Assembly (NCBI GenBank): GCA_031288575.1
Contig: JAITRD010000222.1
Location: 1 to 25,372 of the forward strand
DNA from: Treponema sp.
GTDB lineage: Bacteria; Spirochaetota; Spirochaetia; Treponematales; Breznakiellaceae
Direction: 5' to 3'
DNA length: 25,372 bases
In this document: positions 16,517 to 24,484 of the stretch, piece after piece
Layout: each line of letters starts with the position of its first letter
How positions within the stretch are numbered: position 1 is the first letter of the stretch
Notes under the pieces: model-generated
Databases searched by the model: none
What the model saw: the letters and a program-made list of their open reading frames with translations, nothing else
Told to the model about the DNA's origin: nothing
Made by a program: the position numbers and the translations under genes

Positions 16517-16545
16517 ATTATTAACAGAATTTTTATTATTGTCAA
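16517..16545 (-). promoter_or_regulatory. Strong sigma70 promoter of the LuxR pair
   Basis: The minus strand shows TTGACA (16540-16545, all six consensus bases), a 17-bp spacer and AATAAT (16517-16522, five of six). It lies in an AT-rich island (about 16460-16550) that contrasts with the GC-rich surroundings. Transcription would start near 16510 and leave a leader of about 100 bases before the TTG start. Confidence 0.7.
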
Positions 16546-16553
16546 CAAAAAAA

Positions 16554-16894
16554 TTGCCCCTGCCAAGATTTTCCCCTCAAAGGCCCGGCCTTTACCGCCT
16601 AAGCCCCCCTGCGACCGATAGCCCGTTTTCCCCCTTTCATCCAGCAATTTCTTCCCCTCAAAGGCCCTGCCTTTACGACCTCACCTATTAAACGGAACAA
16701 TAAGGCCGGCTGGGGGGCAAAATTCCCCAGGGGGTCACTTGACCGAAGCTTTGCACCATCGGACTCTCAAGGACAACGACAAAGCCTCCTTGTGCAAAGC
16801 AAGCGTGACCCCCTGGGGAATTTTGCCCCCCGGCCGGTAATTTTTGTTACGATTCAACAGTTGGTTATAAAAGTAAATGCAGGAGCCCTGGGGC
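16554..16894 (+). repeat. Family A composite repeat, copy 2, with 33-bp long-stem hairpin
   Basis: The left part carries two CCCCTCAAAGGCC(C) strings, GCCTTTACC/GCCTTTACG, GATAGCCCG and GAACAATAAGGCC. The hairpin arms 16706-16738 and 16805-16837 pair at 32 of 33 positions. The 66-base loop contains TTGACCGAAGCTTTGCACCATC-type sequence; within it GCTTTGCAC pairs with GTGCAAAGC, adding an inner 9-bp stem. The right part reads GTAATTTTTGTTAC, then TTATAAAAGTAAATGCAGG and AGCCCTG. It fills the gap between the LuxR promoter and the nitroreductase. Outer limits are approximate. Confidence 0.82.
16844..16871 (+). promoter_or_regulatory. Possible outward promoter inside family A copy 2
   Basis: TTGTTA (16844-16849) and TATAAA (16866-16871) are 16 bp apart and point at the nitroreductase gene, about 90 bases downstream. 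The sequence is part of the repeat's right end. In the other copies the spacing is broken or the -10 is missing, so promoter activity may be specific to this copy. Confidence 0.35.
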
Positions 16895-16960
16895 TGATAG
16901 GCAAAGGGGGGGCGGATGGGTTATAAAAAGGGGCATTTATGAGCGAACGGGGGGAAAAAC

Positions 16961-17554
16961 ATGGATATTACCGAGGCAATAGCGAAGCGCAGGAGCATCA
17001 GGAAGTTTCTGGACAAGGGGATCGAGCCGGGGGATGTGGAAAAAATACTCCAGGCGGGGATTATGGCTCCTTCCGCAAAAAACCGGCAGCCTTGGAAATT
17101 TATTGTCGCGGGGGCCAAGGACCGGGAGGAGATGGTCCGGGTTATGCGGGGCGGTTTAGAAAGGGAAAAGCAGGGGGCGGGCTTGTTTAAAGGGGCCGGC
17201 CAATTGCTGGCCTGGGCGGAGCATACTTTCAGGATCATGGCGGAAGCGCCCCTGACGATTTTTATCATCAACACCGGGGACAAATTGCGTTTTGAACTGA
17301 GCCCGGAAGAAAAATTTCAGGAAATGGCCAATATTCAGTCCATCGGCGCTTCCATTCAGAATATGCTCCTTACCGCCCATGCCCTTGGCCTCGGCAGCCT
17401 GTGGATAAACGATATCTATTTTGCCTACCGGGATCTCTGTTCCTGGCTTGGAACGGATCAGGAACTGATTGCGGCGGTTTCCCTGGGTTATCCCGCCGAA
17501 AACCCCCAGCAAAGGCCGCGGAAAGCCCTGGAAACGGTGGTTGAATGGAAATAA
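16961..17554 (+). CDS. Nitroreductase-family FMN oxidoreductase
   Basis: 197 residues. The N-terminal AIAKRRSIRKF (6-16) supplies the Arg/Ser phosphate contacts for FMN, and APSAKNRQPWKF (about 36-47) is the second family signature. IGASIQNMLLTAHALGLGSLW (around residues 127-147) and SLGYPAEN (about 168-175) complete the fold. Members transfer hydride from NAD(P)H to nitro-aromatics, quinones or flavins; the natural substrate is unknown. The ATG at 16961 follows GGGGGG with about 6 bases of spacing. It is a single gene, and downstream is the terminator of the convergent ABC ATPase gene. Confidence 0.9.
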   Translation: MDITEAIAKRRSIRKFLDKGIEPGDVEKILQAGIMAPSAKNRQPWKFIVAGAKDREEMVRVMRGGLEREKQGAGLFKGAGQLLAWAEHTFRIMAEAPLTIFIINTGDKLRFELSPEEKFQEMANIQSIGASIQNMLLTAHALGLGSLWINDIYFAYRDLCSWLGTDQELIAAVSLGYPAENPQQRPRKALETVVEWK

Positions 17555-17605
17555 GCGTTTTTAACGGCAGCCCCTGACAAAGCGGGGAAAGGGGCGGGGA
17601 ACAAC

Positions 17606-17644
17606 AAAAAAGGCTGCCCCGAAACCTTGCGGCTGGGGGCAGCC
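17606..17644 (-). terminator. Rho-independent terminator of the ABC ATPase gene
   Basis: GGCTGCCCC (17612-17620) and GGGGCAGCC (17636-17644) form a perfect 9-bp GC-rich stem. On the minus strand it is followed by six T's. It lies 26 bases past the ABC gene stop. The plus strand has no T-run after the stem, so it acts mainly on the minus strand. Confidence 0.8.
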
Positions 17645-17669
17645 CGATTAGGCAAATGAAAGGACAGGC

Positions 17670-18788
17670 TTATTTAGCGGCGGCATCAAGTTCGGCCAGG
17701 ATGGAAAGCTCCGTTTCCCTGTCAAAATACCGGGCCTTATCCAGATGGGGGATAAAATTGGCGATATCCCCTACTTTAAAGTTATGGTGGGGTTCGGTGC
17801 GGGCCACCAGGGGCTGGGTATTGGTGGTCAGCCAAAGATGGATATCCGCGCCCAGGGGCTCAACCACGGTGATTTTTACCGCCATGTTGTTTTCCGCGGC
17901 GGGTTTTTCCGTGAAAGAAAGGTCTTCAGGCCGGATGCCAAAGAATACTTCCTTCCCCACGTATTTTTTAAGGTATTCCACATGGGTCGGATGGGGTTTG
18001 AGATCAAAGGAACCTTCTTCAATAATCAAGGAACCGCCCTTTTCGACGACCTTAACCGTCAGGAAGTTCATCGGGGGCGAACCGATAAATCCCGCAACGA
18101 ATTTATTTACCGGGTGATTGTAAAGGTACAGGGGGGACCCAATCTGCTGGATCTTCCCATCCTTCATAACCACGATCTTATTAGCCATGGTCATAGCTTC
18201 TACCTGGTCGTGGGTAACATAGATCATGGTGGCGTTAAGCCGTAAGTGGAGGTCCGACAGCTCCGCCCGCATCTGCACCCGGAGTTTCGCGTCCAAGTTA
18301 GAAAGGGGCTCGTCAAAAAGGAATACCTTAGGATTCCGGACTATGGCCCGTCCGACGGCAACCCGCTGGCGCTGGCCTCCCGAGAGGGCCTTAGGTTTGC
18401 GGTCCAGGAATTTTTCAATGTCCAGGATCCGGGCGGCTTCATTAACCCGGCGTTCAATTTCGTCCTTGGGGACCTTTTTAATCCGCAAGCCAAAGGCCAT
18501 GTTGTCGTAAACAGTCATGTGGGGATACAGGGCGTAATTCTGGAATACCATTGCAATATTCCGGTCCTTCGGGGGAACATCGTTCATCATTTCGCCGTCG
18601 ATGTAAAGTTCCCCTTCGGTAATGTCCTCCAAACCGGCAACCATACGGAGCGTAGTCGATTTGCCGCAGCCCGAAGGACCTACAAAAACAACAAATTCCT
18701 TGTCTTCAACTAGTATGTTGGCATTATCCACGGCCCGGACATTGCCTTCATATACTTTACTAATGCCTTTTAATTCTACCTTTGCCAT
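17670..18788 (-). CDS. ugpC: Carbohydrate ABC transporter ATP-binding protein (UgpC/MsmX/MalK type)
   Basis: 372 residues. Walker A GPSGCGKST (37-45), Q-loop FQNYALYPHMTV (82-93), signature LSGGQRQRVA (135-144), Walker B VFLFDE (155-160) and switch His193 (THDQVEAMT) are all intact. A C-terminal OB/TOBE-type regulatory domain follows (about 240-365), as in MalK, UgpC and MsmX. It energises import of sugars or glycerol-3-phosphate. No permease or binding protein gene is adjacent, so this is likely a shared ATPase serving several importers, as MsmX does in Bacillus. It is a single-gene unit with its own promoter (18822-18850) and terminator. GGGAGGC lies just before the ATG. Confidence 0.93.
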   Translation of the reverse strand: MAKVELKGISKVYEGNVRAVDNANILVEDKEFVVFVGPSGCGKSTTLRMVAGLEDITEGELYIDGEMMNDVPPKDRNIAMVFQNYALYPHMTVYDNMAFGLRIKKVPKDEIERRVNEAARILDIEKFLDRKPKALSGGQRQRVAVGRAIVRNPKVFLFDEPLSNLDAKLRVQMRAELSDLHLRLNATMIYVTHDQVEAMTMANKIVVMKDGKIQQIGSPLYLYNHPVNKFVAGFIGSPPMNFLTVKVVEKGGSLIIEEGSFDLKPHPTHVEYLKKYVGKEVFFGIRPEDLSFTEKPAAENNMAVKITVVEPLGADIHLWLTTNTQPLVARTEPHHNFKVGDIANFIPHLDKARYFDRETELSILAELDAAAK

Positions 18789-18821
18789 TATTGCCTCCCT
18801 GATGGGTTAGTTTATAGGTTT

Positions 18822-18850
18822 AGTTTAAAGCCCCTTAGGCGGTTTGTCAA
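18822..18850 (-). promoter_or_regulatory. Sigma70 promoter of the ABC ATPase gene
   Basis: The minus strand has TTGACA (18845-18850, all six consensus bases), a 17-bp spacer and TAAACT (18822-18827, four of six). Transcription would begin near 18815, about 27 bases before the ATG. Beyond it, 18880-18895 holds a small palindrome TTAGGG-CAGC-CCCTAA of unknown role, in the divergent gap to the peptidase gene. Confidence 0.65.
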
Positions 18851-19000
18851 GAAAAAAGACATTCTTCCTTTAAATACTGTTAGGGCAGCCCCTAAACCGT
18901 CCGATAAAGAGAAAAAGACCTCAGGGGGAATGAGCCGCCGCACGGTTTCCAAACCCGGGGCTCCTTCGAGAGGAAATTTATTTATCGCATAGGGGTATCC

Positions 19001-20599
19001 ATGAAGCGTTTTCTGCCTATTTTTACTCTTCTGATATGTGTGTTGTGCTTCGGCTCCTGCGATAGCATATTCGGAAATAAGTATTTTCCCCTCCAGGGCA
19101 ATGCGGAAACTACCCCTGAAGAAAACCAGGAAACCTATGGGGGAAGGGAAGTCCGATCCTTTTACGCCTACAATTTTACGGAACCTAATGCGGACAGCGC
19201 AAAGAATTTTTATACCCTGGAGGCGGTTCATCTGGCGGAAAACAACAGTTGTATCGTATACGGGGAGCGGAGCGCCGGCATATCCCTGGCCGCCGCCGCC
19301 AGGATCGCCGAGGAATTTCAAAAAAACATCCTGAATAAAATAAGCGGGATCTTCGGCCCCGTCGGCATTATGCCCGGGAACAAACAAAAATTCGTCCTTT
19401 TCCTCCTGGACATCCAGGACGGCGCCGAGGATGCCCAAACCCCGTATATTGCCGGTTATTTTGATTACCACGATCTTCTGGGCAGAAACAGCTACCCCTA
19501 CTCCAATGAATTGGGGATGATCTACCTTGATGTCAAACCGGGGATTCCGGAGAGCGGGGAATTTTATGCCACCATCGCCCATGAACTCCAGCATAACATC
19601 AACTTTATCGCCAGCGTGGATTACCGCCGGGCCGAGGACAACTCAATCTACCTTATGGACACCTGGGTAGATGAGGGCCTGTCTTCCGCCGCGGAGGACA
19701 TTTACCTGGGCCGGCGTTTAAGCGCCCGGATAGATCATTTTAACCAGGACCCCTACGGCACCATCGCCCAGGGGAATAACTTTTACGTCTGGGACAACCA
19801 CGGGGAAAACCAGGCCGGAATTATCCTGGACGAATACGCCACGGTCTACCTTTTTTTCCAGTGGCTCCGGATCCATGCCGCTAACGGAACGGGGATATAC
19901 AAGGATATTATCAGCAGCCGGATCATACCCATTACGGGAAACCCTTCGGAATTTACCGGCTACGGGGCGGTTACCCGGGCGGTTAAAAACCGCTTCACCC
20001 TTCCCCCCTCCCGGGGGGGAAGCCAAAACGAATGGGGCCAGTGGGAGGTGGTCCTCCGGGAATGGCTCCTGGCAAATTACCTCAACCTCGCCGCCGGAGA
20101 GCCCTCCCCTACCCTGGGGTATAAGGGGGAGATAAACACCAAAACCCGGGAAATAGCCGCCCCGCTGATACAGCTTGCCCCGGGAGAAGGGGTTTTCAGC
20201 ATCATCAGCAGCCAATTCGCCCTCCGGGAGGATCAGGCGGATAAAAACATAGGCTATGCGGGAATCAGCGGGGACGGAACCATTCACATGGGGTATTCTT
20301 CGGGGAAAACCCAGGTGTTTACCGGGAACCGGCTGCTGGCCTACAATAAAAACCAGGATAACGCCCTCTACAAATATAAAATAGAAAACAACCAATATGT
20401 TTTGGACCCCCAGGGCAACCGGATTGTGGAAGAGGATAATTCCCTTTTCGGGACCGGCTATCTTACGGGGGTAGGTTCCGCCGGAGGGGGAAACCGGCAG
20501 ATTTATAAAACGCCCCAGCCCTTTGTGATTGACGCGGGGGATTTTTTGCGGAACCGGAAGGCGCCGGATCGTCTCGGGATAAACTATGGGAAGCAGTAA
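19001..20599 (+). CDS. M30 (hyicolysin)-like zinc metallopeptidase lipoprotein, copy 1
   Basis: 532 residues. The signal peptide ends in a relaxed lipobox (LCFGSC, lipidated Cys20 probable), so it should sit on the cell surface or in the periplasm. The catalytic motif H194-E-L-Q-H198 lies in FYATIAHELQHNINF. TWVDEGLSSAAEDIY follows with E225 as candidate third zinc ligand, matching the family's HExxH plus (N/D)EGLS layout. Other shared segments are FLLDIQDG, YLFFQWLRIHAANGTGIYKDI and a C-terminal PFVIDAGDFL. It is clearly related to the two downstream copies but well diverged. AGGGG precedes the ATG. Its stop overlaps the small exported-protein gene by 14 bases, so the two are translationally coupled. 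The substrate is unknown; host or symbiont protein digestion is a guess. Confidence 0.82.
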   Translation: MKRFLPIFTLLICVLCFGSCDSIFGNKYFPLQGNAETTPEENQETYGGREVRSFYAYNFTEPNADSAKNFYTLEAVHLAENNSCIVYGERSAGISLAAAARIAEEFQKNILNKISGIFGPVGIMPGNKQKFVLFLLDIQDGAEDAQTPYIAGYFDYHDLLGRNSYPYSNELGMIYLDVKPGIPESGEFYATIAHELQHNINFIASVDYRRAEDNSIYLMDTWVDEGLSSAAEDIYLGRRLSARIDHFNQDPYGTIAQGNNFYVWDNHGENQAGIILDEYATVYLFFQWLRIHAANGTGIYKDIISSRIIPITGNPSEFTGYGAVTRAVKNRFTLPPSRGGSQNEWGQWEVVLREWLLANYLNLAAGEPSPTLGYKGEINTKTREIAAPLIQLAPGEGVFSIISSQFALREDQADKNIGYAGISGDGTIHMGYSSGKTQVFTGNRLLAYNKNQDNALYKYKIENNQYVLDPQGNRIVEEDNSLFGTGYLTGVGSAGGGNRQIYKTPQPFVIDAGDFLRNRKAPDRLGINYGKQ

Positions 20600-20942
20600 A
20601 GCCGCCGGGGCATGCCTCCTCCTGGGTCTGCTCCTGGCGGCGGTCCTGGGAGCGGGAAACACCGGAAAGAAGGCCCGGGACCTTGAAACGGCGGAGGTTT
20701 CCGGCTGGGTGCGGCTGGTGGGCAGCGGCATATGGCCGGAGGTGGTCATCTCGGCCGCCGACGGGGAATGGTATATAAACCGGAAGGAGCAAAACCAGTT
20801 TATCCCCCTGCAACAGCGGTGGATCCGGGTAGAGGGCAAGGTGGATTTCTGGGAAATGGTCCTTGCCGACGGCGCTTCCCTGGGAAAGCGGAGGATTCTG
20901 CGGGACATCCGCTTCCTGGAACCGGCCCTCCCGCCGCCGTAA
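20586..20942 (+). CDS. Small exported protein, peptidase partner candidate (copy 1)
   Basis: 118 residues. An N-terminal hydrophobic signal (ACLLLGLLLAAVLGAG) is followed by about 85 residues that look all-beta, OB-fold-like, and end in RRILRDIRFLE. The same pattern (VRLVG, WY, G near the centre, RR.LRDIR) recurs in the protein at 24485-24910, also directly behind an M30-like gene. No family name can be given. The 14-base overlap with the peptidase gene implies a matched function: inhibitor, folding helper or surface partner are possibilities. There is no catalytic motif and there are no cysteines after the signal. Confidence 0.75.
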   Translation: MGSSKAAGACLLLGLLLAAVLGAGNTGKKARDLETAEVSGWVRLVGSGIWPEVVISAADGEWYINRKEQNQFIPLQQRWIRVEGKVDFWEMVLADGASLGKRRILRDIRFLEPALPPP

Positions 20943-21135
20943 CAGCGGGGCTCCTGCCTTTTCTTTTAACTTTGACAGCGGAGCATTAAACCGCTCACTG
21001 CCCCTCCTTGCGGCAGATAGCCCGGCATCTCCCTCTCATCCGGAAATCTCTCCCCCCAAAAGGCCCTGCCTTTACTGCCTAAACCTCCCCCGAACGGTCA
21101 TTTTTGACAGTTGGTTATAAAAGTAAATGCAGGCG
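20943..21135 (+). repeat. Family A composite repeat, copy 3, lacking the central hairpin
   Basis: It begins near GGCTCCTGC, has the marker GCGGCAGATAGCCCGG, CATCTCCCTCTCATCC and AAAGGCCCTGCCTTTAC, then passes straight to GGTCATTTTTGACAG and TTGGTTATAAAAGTAAATGC. The 33-bp-arm hairpin present in the other copies is absent. No gene is seen in it. Together with family B copy 3 it fills the 459-base gap before the second peptidase gene. Confidence 0.7.
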
Positions 21136-21168
21136 GTAAAATTACCCGGATGCCGTTACCCCCTTTTA

Positions 21169-21351
21169 GGCTAAATTTGACCCGCTTTTCTTGAGCAGGT
21201 TCGCAAGGGAGGGGGAAAGGCCGGGGAAAACATTTGGAATTCCCCGCCGGAGCGTATCGACGATAGCAGAGGCGGACTCTACAAGCGTTTTTCCCGGCAT
21301 TTTCCCCTCCCTTGCGAAAATTACACAGAATTTTGCGGGTCAAGTTTAGCC
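21169..21351 (-). repeat. Family B structured repeat, copy 3 (183 bp), inverted
   Basis: The ends GGCTAAATTTGACCCGC (21169-21185) and GCGGGTCAAGTTTAGCC (21335-21351) pair at 16 of 17. Long inner arms lie at 21202-21230 and 21288-21316. The core, with GCTTGTAGAGTCCGCC and the CCGCC...GGCGG hairpin, is on the minus strand, opposite to copies 1 and 2. The hairpin tip is TATC-GTC-GATA. Its right end is about 14 bases from a putative -35 for the next gene. Confidence 0.85.
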
Positions 21352-21364
21352 GCAGGGTGAAGGC

Positions 21365-21394
21365 TTGGAAATATCCGGCGGAATGTAATATACT
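21365..21394 (+). promoter_or_regulatory. Possible promoter giving a nearly leaderless mRNA
   Basis: TTGGAA (21365-21370) and TATACT (21389-21394) are 18 bp apart. Transcription would start near 21401, at the ATG at 21402. That ATG has no ribosome-binding site in front, which fits leaderless translation. Confidence 0.4.
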
Positions 21395-21401
21395 GTCTTT
21401 A

Positions 21402-22910
21402 ATGATAGCTAACGAAATAAGCACCTTGAGGATAGTCAGGGCGGCCCTGCCCTTTGTTTTGGTTTTGTTTTTATGCGCCTGCCCCAGCGGGTTCGAGGAT
21501 ATTTCTTTTATTGAAACCGACGTGGGAACCGTTGAAAAATTTTGGGCCTGGAATGTGGCGACGGAATACCCCTATCCAATCCAGGCGGTTCTCCTGGCGG
21601 AAACGGAATCCTGCCTGGTATATGCCGAATGTGACGGCAATGGAAAACCCAAAAACAATGTAAACCAAAGCACCGTCAAAGATATTGCCCGGAAATATGA
21701 AAGAACCATTTACCCCAAAATTTCCAATGCCTTTGGGGAAATAGCCCATATTACCCCTAAAGGAAAAATTACGCTCCTGCTTTTAGACATTGTGGACGGA
21801 TTGGATCCGGCGACCGAAGGATATGTGGCGGGTTATTTTTACCCCCAGGATATGGAAGAAGGGAACTATTCCAACAAACGGGATATGCTCTATATCGATA
21901 CGGATCCGGGGCTTTTGGACAAAGAGGGGCTCTACAGCACGGTGGCCCATGAATTACAGCATCTGATCAACTATTCCAGCCGGGTATTGGGGGGCAAGGG
22001 CGAATTGGACCTCTGGATAAACGAGGGCCTGTCCACCGCTGCGGAATATATCTACGGGGGGGACCCCGCCTACCGGGTCGCCTTGTATAATCTCGATCTC
22101 GGTGAAACGATTAAGCTCGGCAACAACTTTTTTGTCTGGTACGGCTATTGGGAAGTCGTGTGCGGCGATTCCCTGGCAAATTATTCCACCGCATACCTCT
22201 TTTTCCAATGGCTGCGGATCCACGCGGCTAACGGCGGCGGCATTTATAAAGAAATTCTCAATTCGCCCTATAGGGATTTTCGGGCGGTTACCGAAAAAGC
22301 CCGGGAGCGGATACCGGCCCTCGGGCTGGCGGGACCCGAGGACTGGGAAACGCTGCTCAGGACCTGGATGCTGGCGAATATCTATCAAAGCCCAAACGGT
22401 TTATACGGGTATCGGGATAAAATAAAGGAGATGACCAAGGGGCTGATACAGGCATTGTTAGTATACGGGTCTGAGGATACCAACAAACGCAAATGGGAAT
22501 TTTATCCCGGGGAAGGCATTCTTAGCGTGATAGAGAAGGATACGCCGTCCTATACGCCTCCGGCGGGAAGCGGGTCCCATATACGGTATGTCGGCTTCAA
22601 TACGGCGGGAACCATTGATACCGTCCCTCCCTATGAGGGAGAATATTTATTGACCTTCAACGCCAATACGGATAATACGGCTCGTGATCCTTCTGACAAA
22701 GATGACGTGGTTCTGCTGCCCGGAGAAACCGGGTACCTGGCAAATATCCTGGATGCTGCCGCCGGCAAAAATCCCGCTTTGGCCCGTTTGGCCGGGGACG
22801 CCTCGGCTCCGCCGGTAAAACTGCCTTCCCGCCCTCTGATCATAGACGCCGGTTTTTTGCGGGAAAAACAAAAATGGGAAAAAAGCCGCCAGGCAAACCC
22901 AGAGGATTAG
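21402..22910 (+). CDS. M30 (hyicolysin)-like zinc metallopeptidase lipoprotein, copy 2
   Basis: The frame is open from 21312, but the first 30 codons lie in family B repeat DNA and before the signal peptide. The ATG at 21402 gives 502 residues beginning MIANEISTLRIVRAALPFVL, with a lipobox FLCAC at 23-27. In that numbering the zinc motif is H183-E-L-Q-H187 (STVAHELQHLINYSS) and the candidate third ligand is E208 in LWINEGLSTAAEYI. It is roughly 80% identical by eye to the next protein over 310 residues, with the zinc-site region nearly identical in DNA. The C-terminus has the shared (R/K)P..(I/V)DA motif. The next gene starts 3 bases after its stop. It probably acts at the cell surface on proteins; the substrate is unknown. 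Confidence 0.82.
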   Translation: MIANEISTLRIVRAALPFVLVLFLCACPSGFEDISFIETDVGTVEKFWAWNVATEYPYPIQAVLLAETESCLVYAECDGNGKPKNNVNQSTVKDIARKYERTIYPKISNAFGEIAHITPKGKITLLLLDIVDGLDPATEGYVAGYFYPQDMEEGNYSNKRDMLYIDTDPGLLDKEGLYSTVAHELQHLINYSSRVLGGKGELDLWINEGLSTAAEYIYGGDPAYRVALYNLDLGETIKLGNNFFVWYGYWEVVCGDSLANYSTAYLFFQWLRIHAANGGGIYKEILNSPYRDFRAVTEKARERIPALGLAGPEDWETLLRTWMLANIYQSPNGLYGYRDKIKEMTKGLIQALLVYGSEDTNKRKWEFYPGEGILSVIEKDTPSYTPPAGSGSHIRYVGFNTAGTIDTVPPYEGEYLLTFNANTDNTARDPSDKDDVVLLPGETGYLANILDAAAGKNPALARLAGDASAPPVKLPSRPLIIDAGFLREKQKWEKSRQANPED

Positions 22911-22913
22911 GGC

Positions 22914-24476
22914 ATGACAAAAAAATACCCCCAGAGGCTTTTATTTGTATTTTTGGCCCTTCTTTTATGCGCCTGCCCTAATTTGAATGACGATACGGCT
23001 CAAAAGCCGGGGAAGGAACAGGGAGAAGGGGAGCAACCGGAAGAAGGGAAGGAACAGGAAAATTTTATTGAAACCGATGTGGGAACCTCCGAAAGATTTT
23101 GGACCATCAATTTAGCTACCGGGCAGCAATCTCAAATTTCGGCGGTCCTCCTGGCGGAAACGGAGTCCTGCCTGGTATATGCCGAATGTGACGCCAAGGG
23201 AAAACCTAAAAACAATGTGGACCAAAATACCGCAAGAAATGTCGCCGGCAATTACACAAAAAATATTTATCCCAAAATGAACGAAGCCTTCGGGGAAATA
23301 GTCCATATTACCCCCAAAGGAAAGGTTACGCTCCTGCTTTTAGACATTAAGGACGGATTGAACCCGGAAACCGAAGGATTCGTGGCGGGTTATTTTGACA
23401 CCCAGGATATGGAAAACGGGGGCTTATCAAACAAACGGGATATGCTTTACATCGATACGAATCCGGGGCTTTTGGACATGGAGGGGCTCTACAGCACGGT
23501 GGCCCATGAATTACAGCACCTGATCAACTATTCCAACCGGGTATTGGGGGGCAAAGGCGAATTGGACCTCTGGATAAACGAGGGCCTGTCCACCGCCGCG
23601 GAATATATCTACGGGGGGGACCCCGCCAACCGGGTCGCCTTGTATAATCTCGATCTCGGTAAAACGATTCAGTTTGGCAACAACTTTTTTGTCTGGTACG
23701 GCTATTGGGAAGTCAAGTACGGTGATTCCCTGGCGGATTATTCCACGGCATACCTCTTTTTCCAGTGGCTGAGGATCCACGCGTCCAACGGCATTGGCAT
23801 TTATAAAGAAATTCTCAATTCGTCCTATACGGATTTTCAGGCGGTTACCGAACGGGTACGGGAACGGATACCGGCCCTCAAATTGAAGGGATCAAAAAAC
23901 CAGGATTGGGAAACGCTGCTCAGGACCTGGATGCTGGCGAATGCCTATCAAAGCCCAAGCGGTTTATACGGGTACCAGGATAAAATCGGGGAGATGACCG
24001 GGGGAACGCCCGCAAAATTAGAGACCGTCTATCTGACTAAAACCAATGGGCAGAAAGTGGATTTTTATCCCGGGGAGGGAATCTTTAGCCAGATGGATGT
24101 TTCCTCCTATACCCCCCCTGACGGGAGCGGGCCATACATAAGGTATGTCGGCTTCGACACAACAAGTACCGATACCATTGATACCGGCTCTCCTTCTTAT
24201 GAGGGAAATTTTTTATTGACCTTCAACGCCAATCCTGATAACACGGCCACTTATCCCAGCGGATATGTTTTGCTCCCCGGAGAATCCGGATACCTGGCCA
24301 GCGCTTCGGGCGCTCTTTCGGGCCGGGAATTATTCGGCGGGCAGCGGTCTGTCCGGGGCGTCCCGAAGCTCCCGGCAAAACCCAGGCCGGTGGATGCCCG
24401 TTCTCTGATAGAAAGGCGGAAATGGGAAAACGCCGGCCAATTTCCCGCCGGGGGGACGGCGCCTTTTGGGGAGTAA
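22914..24476 (+). CDS. M30 (hyicolysin)-like zinc metallopeptidase lipoprotein, copy 3
   Basis: 520 residues. The signal peptide ends in LLLCAC (lipidated Cys21 likely). A Glu/Gly/Pro/Lys-rich linker (about 28-49, absent in copy 2) tethers the domain to the membrane. The zinc site is H198-E-L-Q-H202, with E223 in LWINEGLSTAAEYI. It matches copy 2 almost throughout; differences concentrate just after the lipid anchor and at the C-terminal end. It lies 3 bases downstream of copy 2 and is followed after 8 bases by the small exported-protein gene. It is probably a recent tandem duplicate. Confidence 0.83.
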   Translation: MTKKYPQRLLFVFLALLLCACPNLNDDTAQKPGKEQGEGEQPEEGKEQENFIETDVGTSERFWTINLATGQQSQISAVLLAETESCLVYAECDAKGKPKNNVDQNTARNVAGNYTKNIYPKMNEAFGEIVHITPKGKVTLLLLDIKDGLNPETEGFVAGYFDTQDMENGGLSNKRDMLYIDTNPGLLDMEGLYSTVAHELQHLINYSNRVLGGKGELDLWINEGLSTAAEYIYGGDPANRVALYNLDLGKTIQFGNNFFVWYGYWEVKYGDSLADYSTAYLFFQWLRIHASNGIGIYKEILNSSYTDFQAVTERVRERIPALKLKGSKNQDWETLLRTWMLANAYQSPSGLYGYQDKIGEMTGGTPAKLETVYLTKTNGQKVDFYPGEGIFSQMDVSSYTPPDGSGPYIRYVGFDTTSTDTIDTGSPSYEGNFLLTFNANPDNTATYPSGYVLLPGESGYLASASGALSGRELFGGQRSVRGVPKLPAKPRPVDARSLIERRKWENAGQFPAGGTAPFGE

Positions 24477-24484
24477 CAGCTAAC

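Noticed and set aside
16939..17190. Plus-strand frame starting just before the nitroreductase
   Set aside because: It is a glycine-rich shadow frame of the nitroreductase gene.
21312..21401. Upstream in-frame start for peptidase copy 2
   Set aside because: The extra 30 residues are encoded by repeat DNA and would put a basic, non-signal stretch ahead of the signal peptide.
24422..24484. Upstream start for the second small exported protein
   Set aside because: It would overlap the peptidase end and hide the signal peptide; the ATG at 24485 has a ribosome site and a clean signal sequence.
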